Source: an uncultured Clostridium sp. (GTDB lineage: Bacteria > Bacillota_I > Bacilli_A > Acholeplasmatales > Anaeroplasmataceae). From it: a stretch of 32,657 nucleotides of DNA. This document shows positions 7,249 through 15,379 of the stretch, piece after piece (position 1 is the first letter of the stretch; every line of letters starts with the position of its first letter). A model generated the notes under the pieces. That model had not been told where the DNA came from. It searched no databases and was given only the letters and a program-made list of their open reading frames with translations. The DNA lies in the NCBI GenBank assembly GCA_946538835.1, contig CAMNGZ010000007.1:1-32657 (forward strand), written 5' to 3'. A program made the translations under genes and the position numbers.

Positions 7249-7262
7249 TGCAACCGTTTTCA
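7249..7262 (+). promoter_or_regulatory. cre-like operator upstream of oppA
   Basis: TGCAACCGTTTTCA matches the cre consensus TGWAANCGNTNWCA at 13 of 14 positions. It overlaps a perfect 10-bp palindrome GGTTGCAACC (7246-7255). It lies about 24 bp upstream of the likely -35 box, a position closer to CcpA activation sites than to repression sites. The match is seen; its function is inferred. Confidence 0.55.
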
Positions 7263-7285
7263 TAAAAGATAATTTGATAAAATGC

Positions 7286-7441
7286 TTGATTTGTGAAATG
7301 AATAGTGTATAATTGTATACAAAGATATGAAAAATATGTTTTTAGCTCACATTTTAGAATTTAATTTCAAAAATAAGGCTATAAATTAAATTTATATCAT
7401 TAAAGATTTACTCTAAAGGGGTAAAACGAGGAGGATTTAAT
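7286..7441 (+). promoter_or_regulatory. oppA promoter and long 5' leader
   Basis: TTGATT (7286-7291), a 16-bp spacer and TATAAT (7308-7313). The transcript would have a leader of about 120 nt, very A+T-rich, with only a weak AATTTA/TAAATT hairpin and no riboswitch that I recognise. A strong RBS, GAGGAGG, precedes the ATG. The rest of the gap from 7170 to 7248 holds nothing I can identify. Confidence 0.6.
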
Positions 7442-10150
7442 ATGAAGAAATTAACTAAGAAATTAGGAATCTTATCATTAGCAACTCTAGGAGCAATTTC
7501 AGTTGCATCATGTGGTACGACTCCTGCTCCAACTGATTCTACTGCGACAGGTTCAAATCCTGTTGAATCAGGCTCTAAAGATTCAGGCTCTAAAGAATCA
7601 GGTTCTGATGAAAACCCAACAAGCGAATCAGAAGAATCAACTAATCCAGTAACAAAGACATTAACAGTTTCTGATAGCTATAATTATCATGCTAATGTAC
7701 AAAACAAAGATGTTACTGTAGTTGCTGAAGGTGTAAGAAAGACTTACTCTAATGCTGATTATACAAAGAGAACTGAAATTCTAGGATTACTTGAAAAGTA
7801 TGCTGTTGAAAATGGTTTAACAGGTTTAACTTTATATGGTGATGGTGCTATAAGAAAGTATAACGAACGTCTACAATCACCAACATCTTGGAAATATGTT
7901 CCAGGTTATGGCTTTGGTGTTTTCAAAGAAGGTAGAGCTACTGCTCCACTTTCAGGAGAAAAAAATGATGCATTTAAGATGTATTACCATACAGCAACTG
8001 ATAATGCTATCACTACAGTTAACCCATTAAATGCTACTGAATCTACAGTATCTGACTTTGCAAGTTATACTGATGGTACATTAGCAACTAAGAGATTAAA
8101 TGACACAATGACAGGTTATGAATGGGTAGGAGATCTTGTAGAACCAGAAGTTGGACCACACAATATTGCAATTGCAGTAAATCCAAACGCTGATAACAAG
8201 ACAAAGGAATATAAGTTTAAAGTTAGAGTTGGTGCAGATTTAAAATATGCTACATTAACTGGTAAAGATTCGTTAAAGAAATATAATGGCAAAGAAGCAG
8301 AATTAGAAGACTACTTAACTGTTGCTAAATTAGTATATGCTAAGAGTGTTGGTTATGCTCGTGCTACTGATACATTTAATACAAGCCAAGAAATCCTTGG
8401 TGCTCAAGAATATTATGCAGCTACAGGTGCAGCAACAACTTGGGAAGAATTAAATGAAGCTTATGAAAAGACTTTAAAGAAAGGTTTATTCATTGATGAT
8501 GATGGATATTTACATATCGTATATAAGCAAGAACAAAACAACTTCTATGGTATGTATTATGCGCCATTCTATCAACCAGTTCCACAATCATTCATTACTG
8601 ATCTAGCTAAATTAGCTAAGGGTGAAACTGTTGTTGATGGTTCTAAGGTTTGGGCTGCTGTTAATAAAGATAATGATTTAACACCAGTTGATACTGTTCT
8701 TTCTACAGGTGCTTATGCTTGGGAAACTTGGTCAGACACAATGTATACATTAAAGAGAGTAGAAACTCATGATTATGATGGTTTATACAACTTTGAAGGT
8801 GTACATATTGCTCTTGACACATCAATGAAGTCTGATACTGAAGCTGCTTGGAAGAAGTATGAGAACAATTTAATTGATTCATGTGCTATTCCTTCAACTA
8901 AATTAGCTGAACATCGTGGTGATCGAGATGCTCATATGGAAGATGATGAAACAACTTACAAGATTAATATGAATACTTGTACAGAAGAATTATGGGAAGA
9001 ATTATTTGGTGAAAATGGTACTATTGTACAAACTCCAAAGGCTGACTATTGGGATGTTAAACCAGCTATGTCAAACAAGAACTTTACAACAGGTTTAAGT
9101 TATGCATTAGACAGAAAGACATTTGCAACAACTTATGGTCGTTCTGCATCTGGTAATTTCTTCGGTAATGGTTACTATTCTGACCCTGAAAATGGTATTG
9201 TTTATAATACAACTGACGCTCATAAAAATGCGGTTGCTTCAGTTAGAGAAAATGGTTCTGATGAATACGGATACAGTTTAACTTTAGCACAACAACATTT
9301 TACTGCTGCTGCAAAAGAATTAGTTGAATCTGGTGCAAACAAGGCTGGAGATACTATTAAGATTTCAATCGGTTGGCAAACTGCTGACCAAGCTTCAAAG
9401 CAAGGTGCAACATTAAAAGAAATGTTCGAAAAAGCATTCAATGAATCTGATGCAAAGAGAGTTTATGGTTTAACTCTTGAAATCGAAAACATTGGTGCGG
9501 TTGTATGGTCAGATGTATACTACAACATGATGATGGTTGGTCAATTTGACTTATGCTTCGGTTCAATTTCAGGTAACCCAATGAACCCAATCAACTTCCT
9601 AGAAGTATTAAAGAGTGACAACTCTTCAGGATTCACTCTAAACTGGGGTTCAGATACTAATACTGTAGATCCTAAGATGGTATATGATGGTATGGCATGG
9701 TCATTTGATGCATTATGGACTGCTGCGGATACTTCAGCTCTTGTAAAAGATGGTAAGTTAGTTGATTATGTTGATACTAAACTTGAATCTTCAGTATATG
9801 ATGCTGCAACTGGTACTCGTATAACAAAGATTAAGTATGCTGCTTGGACAACTGATGATGCTCGTGCTACATTCTTAAATGCTGATGGTACAATCAAAGA
9901 AGGTTATATTTCAGCTGTTGCTTATGACTGCAATGGTAACAAGATGAATCTTGATGCTTCTCAATTTGCTGTAAAAGATGGATATATTGTCATTACATTA
10001 AATAAGGAACAAGAAGATTATACTGTCCAATTAAATGTTAATATTTACTTCGACGTTGAAGTTAAGACAGGTGATACTTGGAACGTTGTTGATGAAGGTA
10101 AGACATCTGTAAATAACTCATTAGAAGTTTTAACAGCTACTGTAAAGTAA
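7442..10150 (+). CDS. oppA: Oligopeptide ABC transporter substrate-binding lipoprotein, oversized
   Basis: 902-aa extracellular lipoprotein that would deliver peptides to the OppBCDF importer. The signal peptide ends in a lipobox, VASC, with Cys24 as the lipidated residue. A Ser/Glu/Gly-rich linker with three SGSK/SGSD-type units (about residues 40-70) tethers the protein to the membrane. The body fits the SBP_bac_5 family; the clearest stretch is FTTGLSYALDRKTFATTYG followed by NGYYSDPENG. Family members usually have 500-650 aa, so about 250-300 residues are extra. Part of this is a C-terminal segment after about residue 790, with a beta-strand-like pattern and no family that I recognise. 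It has its own promoter and is separated from oppB by a terminator, giving more binding protein than permease. Peptide specificity cannot be read from the sequence. Confidence 0.88.
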   Translation: MKKLTKKLGILSLATLGAISVASCGTTPAPTDSTATGSNPVESGSKDSGSKESGSDENPTSESEESTNPVTKTLTVSDSYNYHANVQNKDVTVVAEGVRKTYSNADYTKRTEILGLLEKYAVENGLTGLTLYGDGAIRKYNERLQSPTSWKYVPGYGFGVFKEGRATAPLSGEKNDAFKMYYHTATDNAITTVNPLNATESTVSDFASYTDGTLATKRLNDTMTGYEWVGDLVEPEVGPHNIAIAVNPNADNKTKEYKFKVRVGADLKYATLTGKDSLKKYNGKEAELEDYLTVAKLVYAKSVGYARATDTFNTSQEILGAQEYYAATGAATTWEELNEAYEKTLKKGLFIDDDGYLHIVYKQEQNNFYGMYYAPFYQPVPQSFITDLAKLAKGETVVDGSKVWAAVNKDNDLTPVDTVLSTGAYAWETWSDTMYTLKRVETHDYDGLYNFEGVHIALDTSMKSDTEAAWKKYENNLIDSCAIPSTKLAEHRGDRDAHMEDDETTYKINMNTCTEELWEELFGENGTIVQTPKADYWDVKPAMSNKNFTTGLSYALDRKTFATTYGRSASGNFFGNGYYSDPENGIVYNTTDAHKNAVASVRENGSDEYGYSLTLAQQHFTAAAKELVESGANKAGDTIKISIGWQTADQASKQGATLKEMFEKAFNESDAKRVYGLTLEIENIGAVVWSDVYYNMMMVGQFDLCFGSISGNPMNPINFLEVLKSDNSSGFTLNWGSDTNTVDPKMVYDGMAWSFDALWTAADTSALVKDGKLVDYVDTKLESSVYDAATGTRITKIKYAAWTTDDARATFLNADGTIKEGYISAVAYDCNGNKMNLDASQFAVKDGYIVITLNKEQEDYTVQLNVNIYFDVEVKTGDTWNVVDEGKTSVNNSLEVLTATVK

Positions 10151-10169
10151 TTTAAGAACACTTTAGATG

Positions 10170-10210
10170 AAAAAATAGAATTGGAGAATCGAACTTCAAT
10201 TCTATTTTTT
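10170..10210 (+). terminator. Strong terminator between oppA and oppB
   Basis: A perfect 14-bp stem (10170-10183 with 10197-10210) extends by three more pairs into a 7-nt loop. The 3' arm ends in six T. It should cut most oppA transcripts before oppB. Confidence 0.9.
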
Positions 10211-10276
10211 CTTAATTTTTCGAATAAAATTTTATGAAAAGCTTAATTACAATTTTTAATTTTAAGTACAAAAGTG

Positions 10277-10305
10277 TTGATTTCTAATGAAATTTTATGT
10301 AAAAT
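10277..10305 (+). promoter_or_regulatory. oppBCDF promoter
   Basis: TTGATT (10277-10282), a 17-bp spacer and TAAAAT (10300-10305). It explains how oppBCDF is expressed after the oppA terminator. Confidence 0.6.
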
Positions 10306-10331
10306 AATAAAAAGCACAAAGGAGTGAAAAC

Positions 10332-11369
10332 ATGGGCAAATATGTAAGAAAAAGATTAATTCTTGCGTTTTTCACAGGATTAATCATTTTAACTGTTGTA
10401 TTCATTCTTGCTAAGTCATTGCCTGTTGATAAACCAATAGGTACAGATGCACAAAAAGCTTCATTCTGGGAAACTGAAATTGCAAGAGGATACATTATCA
10501 AAAGTAATATAAATATTGTCGGCATGCGTGCTATTGATACAGTGAAGACTAACGAAGGTAGTGTTTACTATTATCAAGTTCCAGTTATGCAACAATACTT
10601 TAAATGGGTTCAAAATATTTTAACAAAGTGGGACTGGGGTGTTTCACAAAAAATTGATATTAATACTTCAGTAGGAACAATTATTAGAACAAAGCTACCT
10701 TATTCTATTAAGATTAATCTTTGGGCTACATTAATTTCTGTTCCACTAGGTATTTTAGTTGGTATTTGGGCAGCTTTAAAGAAAAATAAGCCAACAGATA
10801 GTATTATTTCAACTATTATTATTATCTTTATTTCTGTTCCATCATTCGTATTAATCACTTTCTTGTTACAAATTTTCTGCTATTCAGGTACACAAATTCT
10901 ACCTCCAAAATGGCCAGACAAGACAGCAGCATTAGATATAAAGATTAGAGGTTATATTATTCCTGTAATTTCATTATCTGTAGGTTCTATTGCAGGATAT
11001 GGTCGTTTCACAAGAGCTGAATTATGTGATGTTATGTCATCTGAATACCTTCTTTTAGCACGTACTAAAGGTTTAACACGTGGACAAGCTATTCGTCGTC
11101 ACGCCCTACGTAATGCGATGGTTCCAATTTTACCAAGCATTGTAGCTGAAGTTATTGGAATTTTCGTTGGTGGTGCAATGATTACTGAAACATTATATAC
11201 TATTCCTGGTATTGGTTCTCTATTCGTAGACGCTATTAATACTAAGGACTGGAACGTATTATTCGTAGTTATGGCTATTCAAGTCGTAGTTGGTTTATTA
11301 TCAGGTATCATTGTTGACTTATCTTACGGATTTATTGACCCAAGAATTAGAATGGGGGCAAAGAAATAA
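10332..11369 (+). CDS. oppB: Oligopeptide ABC transporter permease OppB
   Basis: 345-aa inner permease subunit. The first membrane segment is at about residues 9-28 (LILAFFTGLIILTVVFILAK). A loop of about 90 residues outside the membrane follows, then the core of five segments. The cytoplasmic EAA loop that contacts the ATPase is clear: SSEYLLLARTKGLTRGQAIRRHALRNAMVPILP. The protein ends with DLSYGFIDPRIRMGAKK, typical of the family. It is slightly longer than the usual 305-320 aa because of the first outer loop. The RBS AAAGGAGTG precedes the ATG. Its stop overlaps the oppC start in TAATG, so the two are translationally coupled. Confidence 0.95.
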   Translation: MGKYVRKRLILAFFTGLIILTVVFILAKSLPVDKPIGTDAQKASFWETEIARGYIIKSNINIVGMRAIDTVKTNEGSVYYYQVPVMQQYFKWVQNILTKWDWGVSQKIDINTSVGTIIRTKLPYSIKINLWATLISVPLGILVGIWAALKKNKPTDSIISTIIIIFISVPSFVLITFLLQIFCYSGTQILPPKWPDKTAALDIKIRGYIIPVISLSVGSIAGYGRFTRAELCDVMSSEYLLLARTKGLTRGQAIRRHALRNAMVPILPSIVAEVIGIFVGGAMITETLYTIPGIGSLFVDAINTKDWNVLFVVMAIQVVVGLLSGIIVDLSYGFIDPRIRMGAKK

Positions 11370-13354
11370 TGGAAAACACTAATAAATTATTAGATGCAAA
11401 CGGTAATGAAGTTATTCTAACTGAAGATGATTTCAAGTTCGTTCAATCTGAAAAAAAAATTAAAGAGAAGAGTTTTGACACTAAGCCTACAACATTCTTT
11501 AAAGATGCATTAACTAGATTCGTTAAGTCGAAGAGTTCTGTTGTTGCAGCATTTATCATTGGTATTCTTATATTATTATCAATTATTGTTCCAGTTGCAT
11601 CTCCTTATAAATATAATGGCTCATTCTCTTATCAAGCCCTTTTGTCACCAAAGCTATTTGACAATGGTAATTTCTGGGCTGGAAAATATAAATATAAGAA
11701 TATTACATATAATCTTAATACAGGTTCTTATACTGCAGGTGAGGGTGCAAGTGCAATTACTTATGAATCTGATTATATGAACGATGTACAATTTTCATAT
11801 TCTAAGGTAAATAACCAATCAGATGCTGCTGTAGGTGGAATCTTTGTTGCTACTTCATCTACTAAGAGTTCTTCATCAAATAGAAGCGGTATTTATAATA
11901 AAATTCCATTCACAATTTCAAAATCTGATGATCTTGTATTACATCTAGACCTTGTTGAAGATGATGAAATTGCAAAGTCGATTGATACAGTATTAGCGGA
12001 ATACAGCATTGTTTTAAAATCTTCAACAACAGCTGATATTGTTTTAAAAGATGTGTCTAAAGATTATTCATCTCAAACTATCAATATTAGTGAAGTTTTA
12101 CAAAATAAGAATATTGATAAAGTTGAAAATGCTGAAGTAAGGGTATTATTAAAAACAAGCAAGACTGAATTTGTTTGTCTTCCTATTAAATCTTTATATT
12201 TCACAACTTCAAATGCAGAATTAAAAGCTAAGACTGATACTTATCAAATCAAAAATGACAAATTTGCAACTGAAGGTGTTATAAATTATAACAATGATAT
12301 GACTCAAGAAGAAATTGATGCATACATTGATTCTCTTAAAGATTATGGTGCAAGTGCCCAAGTAAATACTACTGCTAATATAGTCACATTAAGATCTACT
12401 AAGAATTTATATGATGCTGAATTTGCAAGCGCAAGTTTCTATTATGATGAATATGCTGCTAAGTTTGGCGCACAAGCACATGCGATTACTCAAACAGAAA
12501 TGCAAACTTATATTGACAATGGTTGGTGTAAATATACATTTGGTAACCCATCATCATTTGAAAAACTTTCTGAAAAGTGCCCAGTAAACGAAGTTTTAAG
12601 CGAAAAAGAAGTTGGTACTTCAGTAGAATTATCTGCTAATGTAACAATGTATCGCTATTATGGTTACAATTCAATGCCTCATTTCATTATGGGAACTGAT
12701 CAATATGGAAACCCTATGTTCTCATATGCATTCTTCGCTTTACAAACAAGTTTATTAATTGCAGTTATAATCTTTATTATCAACTTTACAATTGGTATTA
12801 TCTATGGTTCTGTTGAAGGTTACTTCGGTGGTAATGTAGACTTATTCATGGAACGTATTACTGATATTTTAGCTTACATTCCAGGTACAATTCTATTAAC
12901 ATTATTATTCTTAAATTTAGGTAGAACTATTAAAACATTCACATTAGCTATGTGTTTAACTGGTTGGATTGGTGTTGCTGGTGGTACTCGTACACAATTC
13001 TATCGTTTCAAGGGTAGAGAATATGTACTTGCATCTCGTACACTAGGTGCTTCAGATGCTCGTTTGATTTTTAAACACGTCTTACCAAATGCTATGGGTA
13101 CACTTATTACATCAACAGTATTAATGATTCCAGGAATTATTCGTTCAGAAGCCACTCTTGCTTATCTAGGTCTTGGTCTTAAAGGTACTGCATCATTTGG
13201 TGTAATCCTTTCTGAAAATCAAACATTATTGTCTTCTCGTGGTTACCTAGTAATCTTCCCAGACGTTATTCTTGCATTATTAATGATTACATTTAACCTA
13301 TTTGGTAATGGTCTTCGTGACGCATTTAACCCAACATTAAAAGGAAGTGAGTAG
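11369..13354 (+). CDS. oppC: Oligopeptide ABC transporter permease OppC with large ectodomain
   Basis: 661 aa, about twice the usual 300. Residues 1-55 are a charged cytoplasmic tail, and the first membrane segment is 57-77 (SSVVAAFIIGILILLSIIVPV). Residues from about 78 to 440 lie outside the membrane and have no domain that I recognise. They are rich in Ser, Thr, Asp, Tyr and Lys and beta-strand-like in pattern. The normal OppC core then starts with GTDQYGNPMFSYAFFALQTS (about 442), and the EAA loop is intact: REYVLASRTLGASDARLIFKHVLPNAMG. The core ends with DVILALLMITFNLFGNGLRDAFNP. The reading frame is uninterrupted and the codon use uniform, so this is a real insertion and not an assembly join. 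The ectodomain could help dock the oversized OppA (inference). Confidence 0.93.
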   Translation: MENTNKLLDANGNEVILTEDDFKFVQSEKKIKEKSFDTKPTTFFKDALTRFVKSKSSVVAAFIIGILILLSIIVPVASPYKYNGSFSYQALLSPKLFDNGNFWAGKYKYKNITYNLNTGSYTAGEGASAITYESDYMNDVQFSYSKVNNQSDAAVGGIFVATSSTKSSSSNRSGIYNKIPFTISKSDDLVLHLDLVEDDEIAKSIDTVLAEYSIVLKSSTTADIVLKDVSKDYSSQTINISEVLQNKNIDKVENAEVRVLLKTSKTEFVCLPIKSLYFTTSNAELKAKTDTYQIKNDKFATEGVINYNNDMTQEEIDAYIDSLKDYGASAQVNTTANIVTLRSTKNLYDAEFASASFYYDEYAAKFGAQAHAITQTEMQTYIDNGWCKYTFGNPSSFEKLSEKCPVNEVLSEKEVGTSVELSANVTMYRYYGYNSMPHFIMGTDQYGNPMFSYAFFALQTSLLIAVIIFIINFTIGIIYGSVEGYFGGNVDLFMERITDILAYIPGTILLTLLFLNLGRTIKTFTLAMCLTGWIGVAGGTRTQFYRFKGREYVLASRTLGASDARLIFKHVLPNAMGTLITSTVLMIPGIIRSEATLAYLGLGLKGTASFGVILSENQTLLSSRGYLVIFPDVILALLMITFNLFGNGLRDAFNPTLKGSE

Positions 13355-13355
13355 T

Positions 13356-15377
13356 ATGGCAGAAAAAGTACTTGAAGTTAAAGATTTAAGAGTTTCATTT
13401 AAAACTGATCATGGTATTGTTAAAGCCGTACGTGGAGTTTCCTTTGACCTTTATAAGGGTGAAACATTATGTATCGTAGGTGAATCTGGTTCTGGTAAAT
13501 CAGTTTCATCTAAGGCCATAATGGGTATTCTTGCTAATAATGCCATCGTTGAAAATGGTACTATTATGTATGAAGGTGAAAATTTACTTGAAGTTTCTGA
13601 AGAAGAATATGTAAATATTCGTGGTCATAAGATTGGTATGATTTTCCAAGACCCACTTTCAAGTTTAAACCCTATCATGCGTATTGGTAAACAAATTACT
13701 GAAGCAACTTTATTAAATGGTAATAAGCTTAAAAAGTTATATTTAGATTCAATCAATAATGAAAATGTAGCTTACAAGAATCTTGTTACATTTAAAAAAG
13801 TTAAAACTGAAAAGATTAAGACTAAATTAGCTGAAGATATCTTAACTATTCGTTCAGGTGAAAAGATTCAAGCTAATAAAGAAATCGCTAAACTTGAACA
13901 AAGATATGATGTTGAAGTTTATAACATCAAAGATAAGAGTGATTTTGATATATCTGACTTCAAAGATGACATTAAAGAAGCTAATACTGAATTAGTTAAA
14001 GCTAGAAATAGCGAAATTAATAAAATTAAGAAATCTCTTAAGGCTGAAAATCTAGTCACAGCTGAACAAGATGCTAATGCATTATCAGCTGCTGAACAAA
14101 AGATTGCAGAAATTAAAGCCAAATATGACGCTTTAATTGCAGAAAATAATAAGAAATATGCTGATTTTGCAGCAGAAAGACGTACTCAAAGAGATGCTGA
14201 ATTAGCTAAGGCTCGTGAAGCTTATCTTGCAAAAGTAAATGTTCAAAAAGAAATTATAAAGAAAAAAGCTACTCAAGAACAACTTGAAGAACAAAAGAAG
14301 CAAATTGAAGAATTAAAAGCTAAAGCTCAAAAAGAATTAGAAGCAGTTAATCTTGAATTTAATTCAAAGATGCCTGCTGCAAAAGCTAATTTAGTTGAGG
14401 CTAAGAAGAAAGCTAAGATTACTGTTCAAAATTATAAGCAAGAAGTTGAAAGAACTTATAATTCTGATAAGTCTGATGTTGATTCTAAGCATAAAGAAGT
14501 ATTAGCTGAACTTGAAACTAAATATGGTTCTCAAGTAGAATCTGCTAAAGAAGCTTTAGCAAATGCAGGCAAGAATAGCGCTGAATATAATTCATTAAAA
14601 GCGGCTTACGAAAAAGTAAACAGTGAATATAACGATAAGTTAAATGAAGAAAATAAGCGTTATAAGTCAGAAGTTACTCGTGTTAAGACTAAAAAAGTTG
14701 ATTCATTAAAGATTACTAAAGCTGAAGCTAAAAAGAGAGCTCTTGAAATAATGAAGGAAGTAGGTATTCCTTATCCTGAAAAGCGTTTCAATCAATATCC
14801 ATTTGAATTCTCAGGTGGTATGAGACAACGTATCGTTATTGCAATTGCATTAACTGCTAGCCCAGACATCTTAATTTGTGATGAACCTACTACAGCTCTT
14901 GACGTTACTATTCAAGCTCAAATTCTTGAACTAATTAATAAGTTAAAGAGAGAACGTAATTTATCAGTTATCTTTATTACACATGACCTTGGTGTTGTTG
15001 CTAACATGGCAGACAGAGTTGCCGTTATGTATGCTGGTAAGATTGTTGAATATGGTTTAGTAGAAGAAATCTTCTATAATCCAAAGCATCCATATACTTG
15101 GTCTTTATTATCTTCAATTCCAGATGTTGATTCTAAAGAAAAACTTGAAGCAATCCCAGGTACTCCACCAAATCTTGTTTACCCTCCTAAGGGTGATGCG
15201 TTCGCAGACAGATCTCGTTATGCGATGGAAATTGATTACAAGTATGAACCACCTTATTTCAAGGTTAGTGATACTCATTATGCAGCAACTTGGTTACTTG
15301 CACCAAATGCTCCAAAGGTTGAGATGCCAAAGATTGTAGCTCAACGTATTAAAAAATCATTAGAAGGAGGAAAATAA
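13356..15377 (+). CDS. oppD: Oligopeptide ABC transporter ATPase OppD with coiled-coil insertion
   Basis: 673 aa from ATG 13356; the RBS AGGAAGTGAG precedes it and the start lies just after the oppC stop. All ATPase motifs are present: Walker A GESGSGKS (42-49), Q-loop MIFQDPLSSLNP (Q98), signature FSGGMRQR (485-492), Walker B ILICDEPTTALD (D509-E510) and the H-loop ITHD (about 541). The C-terminal oligopeptide domain ends in GDAFADRSRYAMEID and SDTHYAATWLLAPNAPKV, as in the AmiE/OppD type of lactic acid bacteria. Between TLLNGNKLKK (127) and AEAKKRALEIMKEVGIP (456) are about 325 extra residues. They are rich in Lys, Glu, Ala and Gln, with heptad-like spacing, and probably form a long coiled coil on the helical subdomain. 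A normal OppD has about 340-360 aa and almost nothing at this place. Confidence 0.95.
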   Translation: MAEKVLEVKDLRVSFKTDHGIVKAVRGVSFDLYKGETLCIVGESGSGKSVSSKAIMGILANNAIVENGTIMYEGENLLEVSEEEYVNIRGHKIGMIFQDPLSSLNPIMRIGKQITEATLLNGNKLKKLYLDSINNENVAYKNLVTFKKVKTEKIKTKLAEDILTIRSGEKIQANKEIAKLEQRYDVEVYNIKDKSDFDISDFKDDIKEANTELVKARNSEINKIKKSLKAENLVTAEQDANALSAAEQKIAEIKAKYDALIAENNKKYADFAAERRTQRDAELAKAREAYLAKVNVQKEIIKKKATQEQLEEQKKQIEELKAKAQKELEAVNLEFNSKMPAAKANLVEAKKKAKITVQNYKQEVERTYNSDKSDVDSKHKEVLAELETKYGSQVESAKEALANAGKNSAEYNSLKAAYEKVNSEYNDKLNEENKRYKSEVTRVKTKKVDSLKITKAEAKKRALEIMKEVGIPYPEKRFNQYPFEFSGGMRQRIVIAIALTASPDILICDEPTTALDVTIQAQILELINKLKRERNLSVIFITHDLGVVANMADRVAVMYAGKIVEYGLVEEIFYNPKHPYTWSLLSSIPDVDSKEKLEAIPGTPPNLVYPPKGDAFADRSRYAMEIDYKYEPPYFKVSDTHYAATWLLAPNAPKVEMPKIVAQRIKKSLEGGK

Positions 15378-15379
15378 TC

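Noticed and set aside
13919-14122. Open frame opposite the OppD insert
   Set aside because: The insert is low in complexity (Lys/Glu/Ala codons), so the opposite strand stays open by composition alone.
13737-14715. OppD insert as an assembly error, intein or intron
   Set aside because: The frame is continuous, codon use matches the flanks, and there are no intein splice motifs (Cys/Ser start, HN end) or group I/II intron features.
15205-15235. Loss of the Cys cluster in the OppD C-terminal domain
   Set aside because: GDAFADRSRYAMEID lacks the Cys of proteobacterial DppD/OppD, but the AmiE type of lactic acid bacteria lacks them too, so this is normal for the subgroup.
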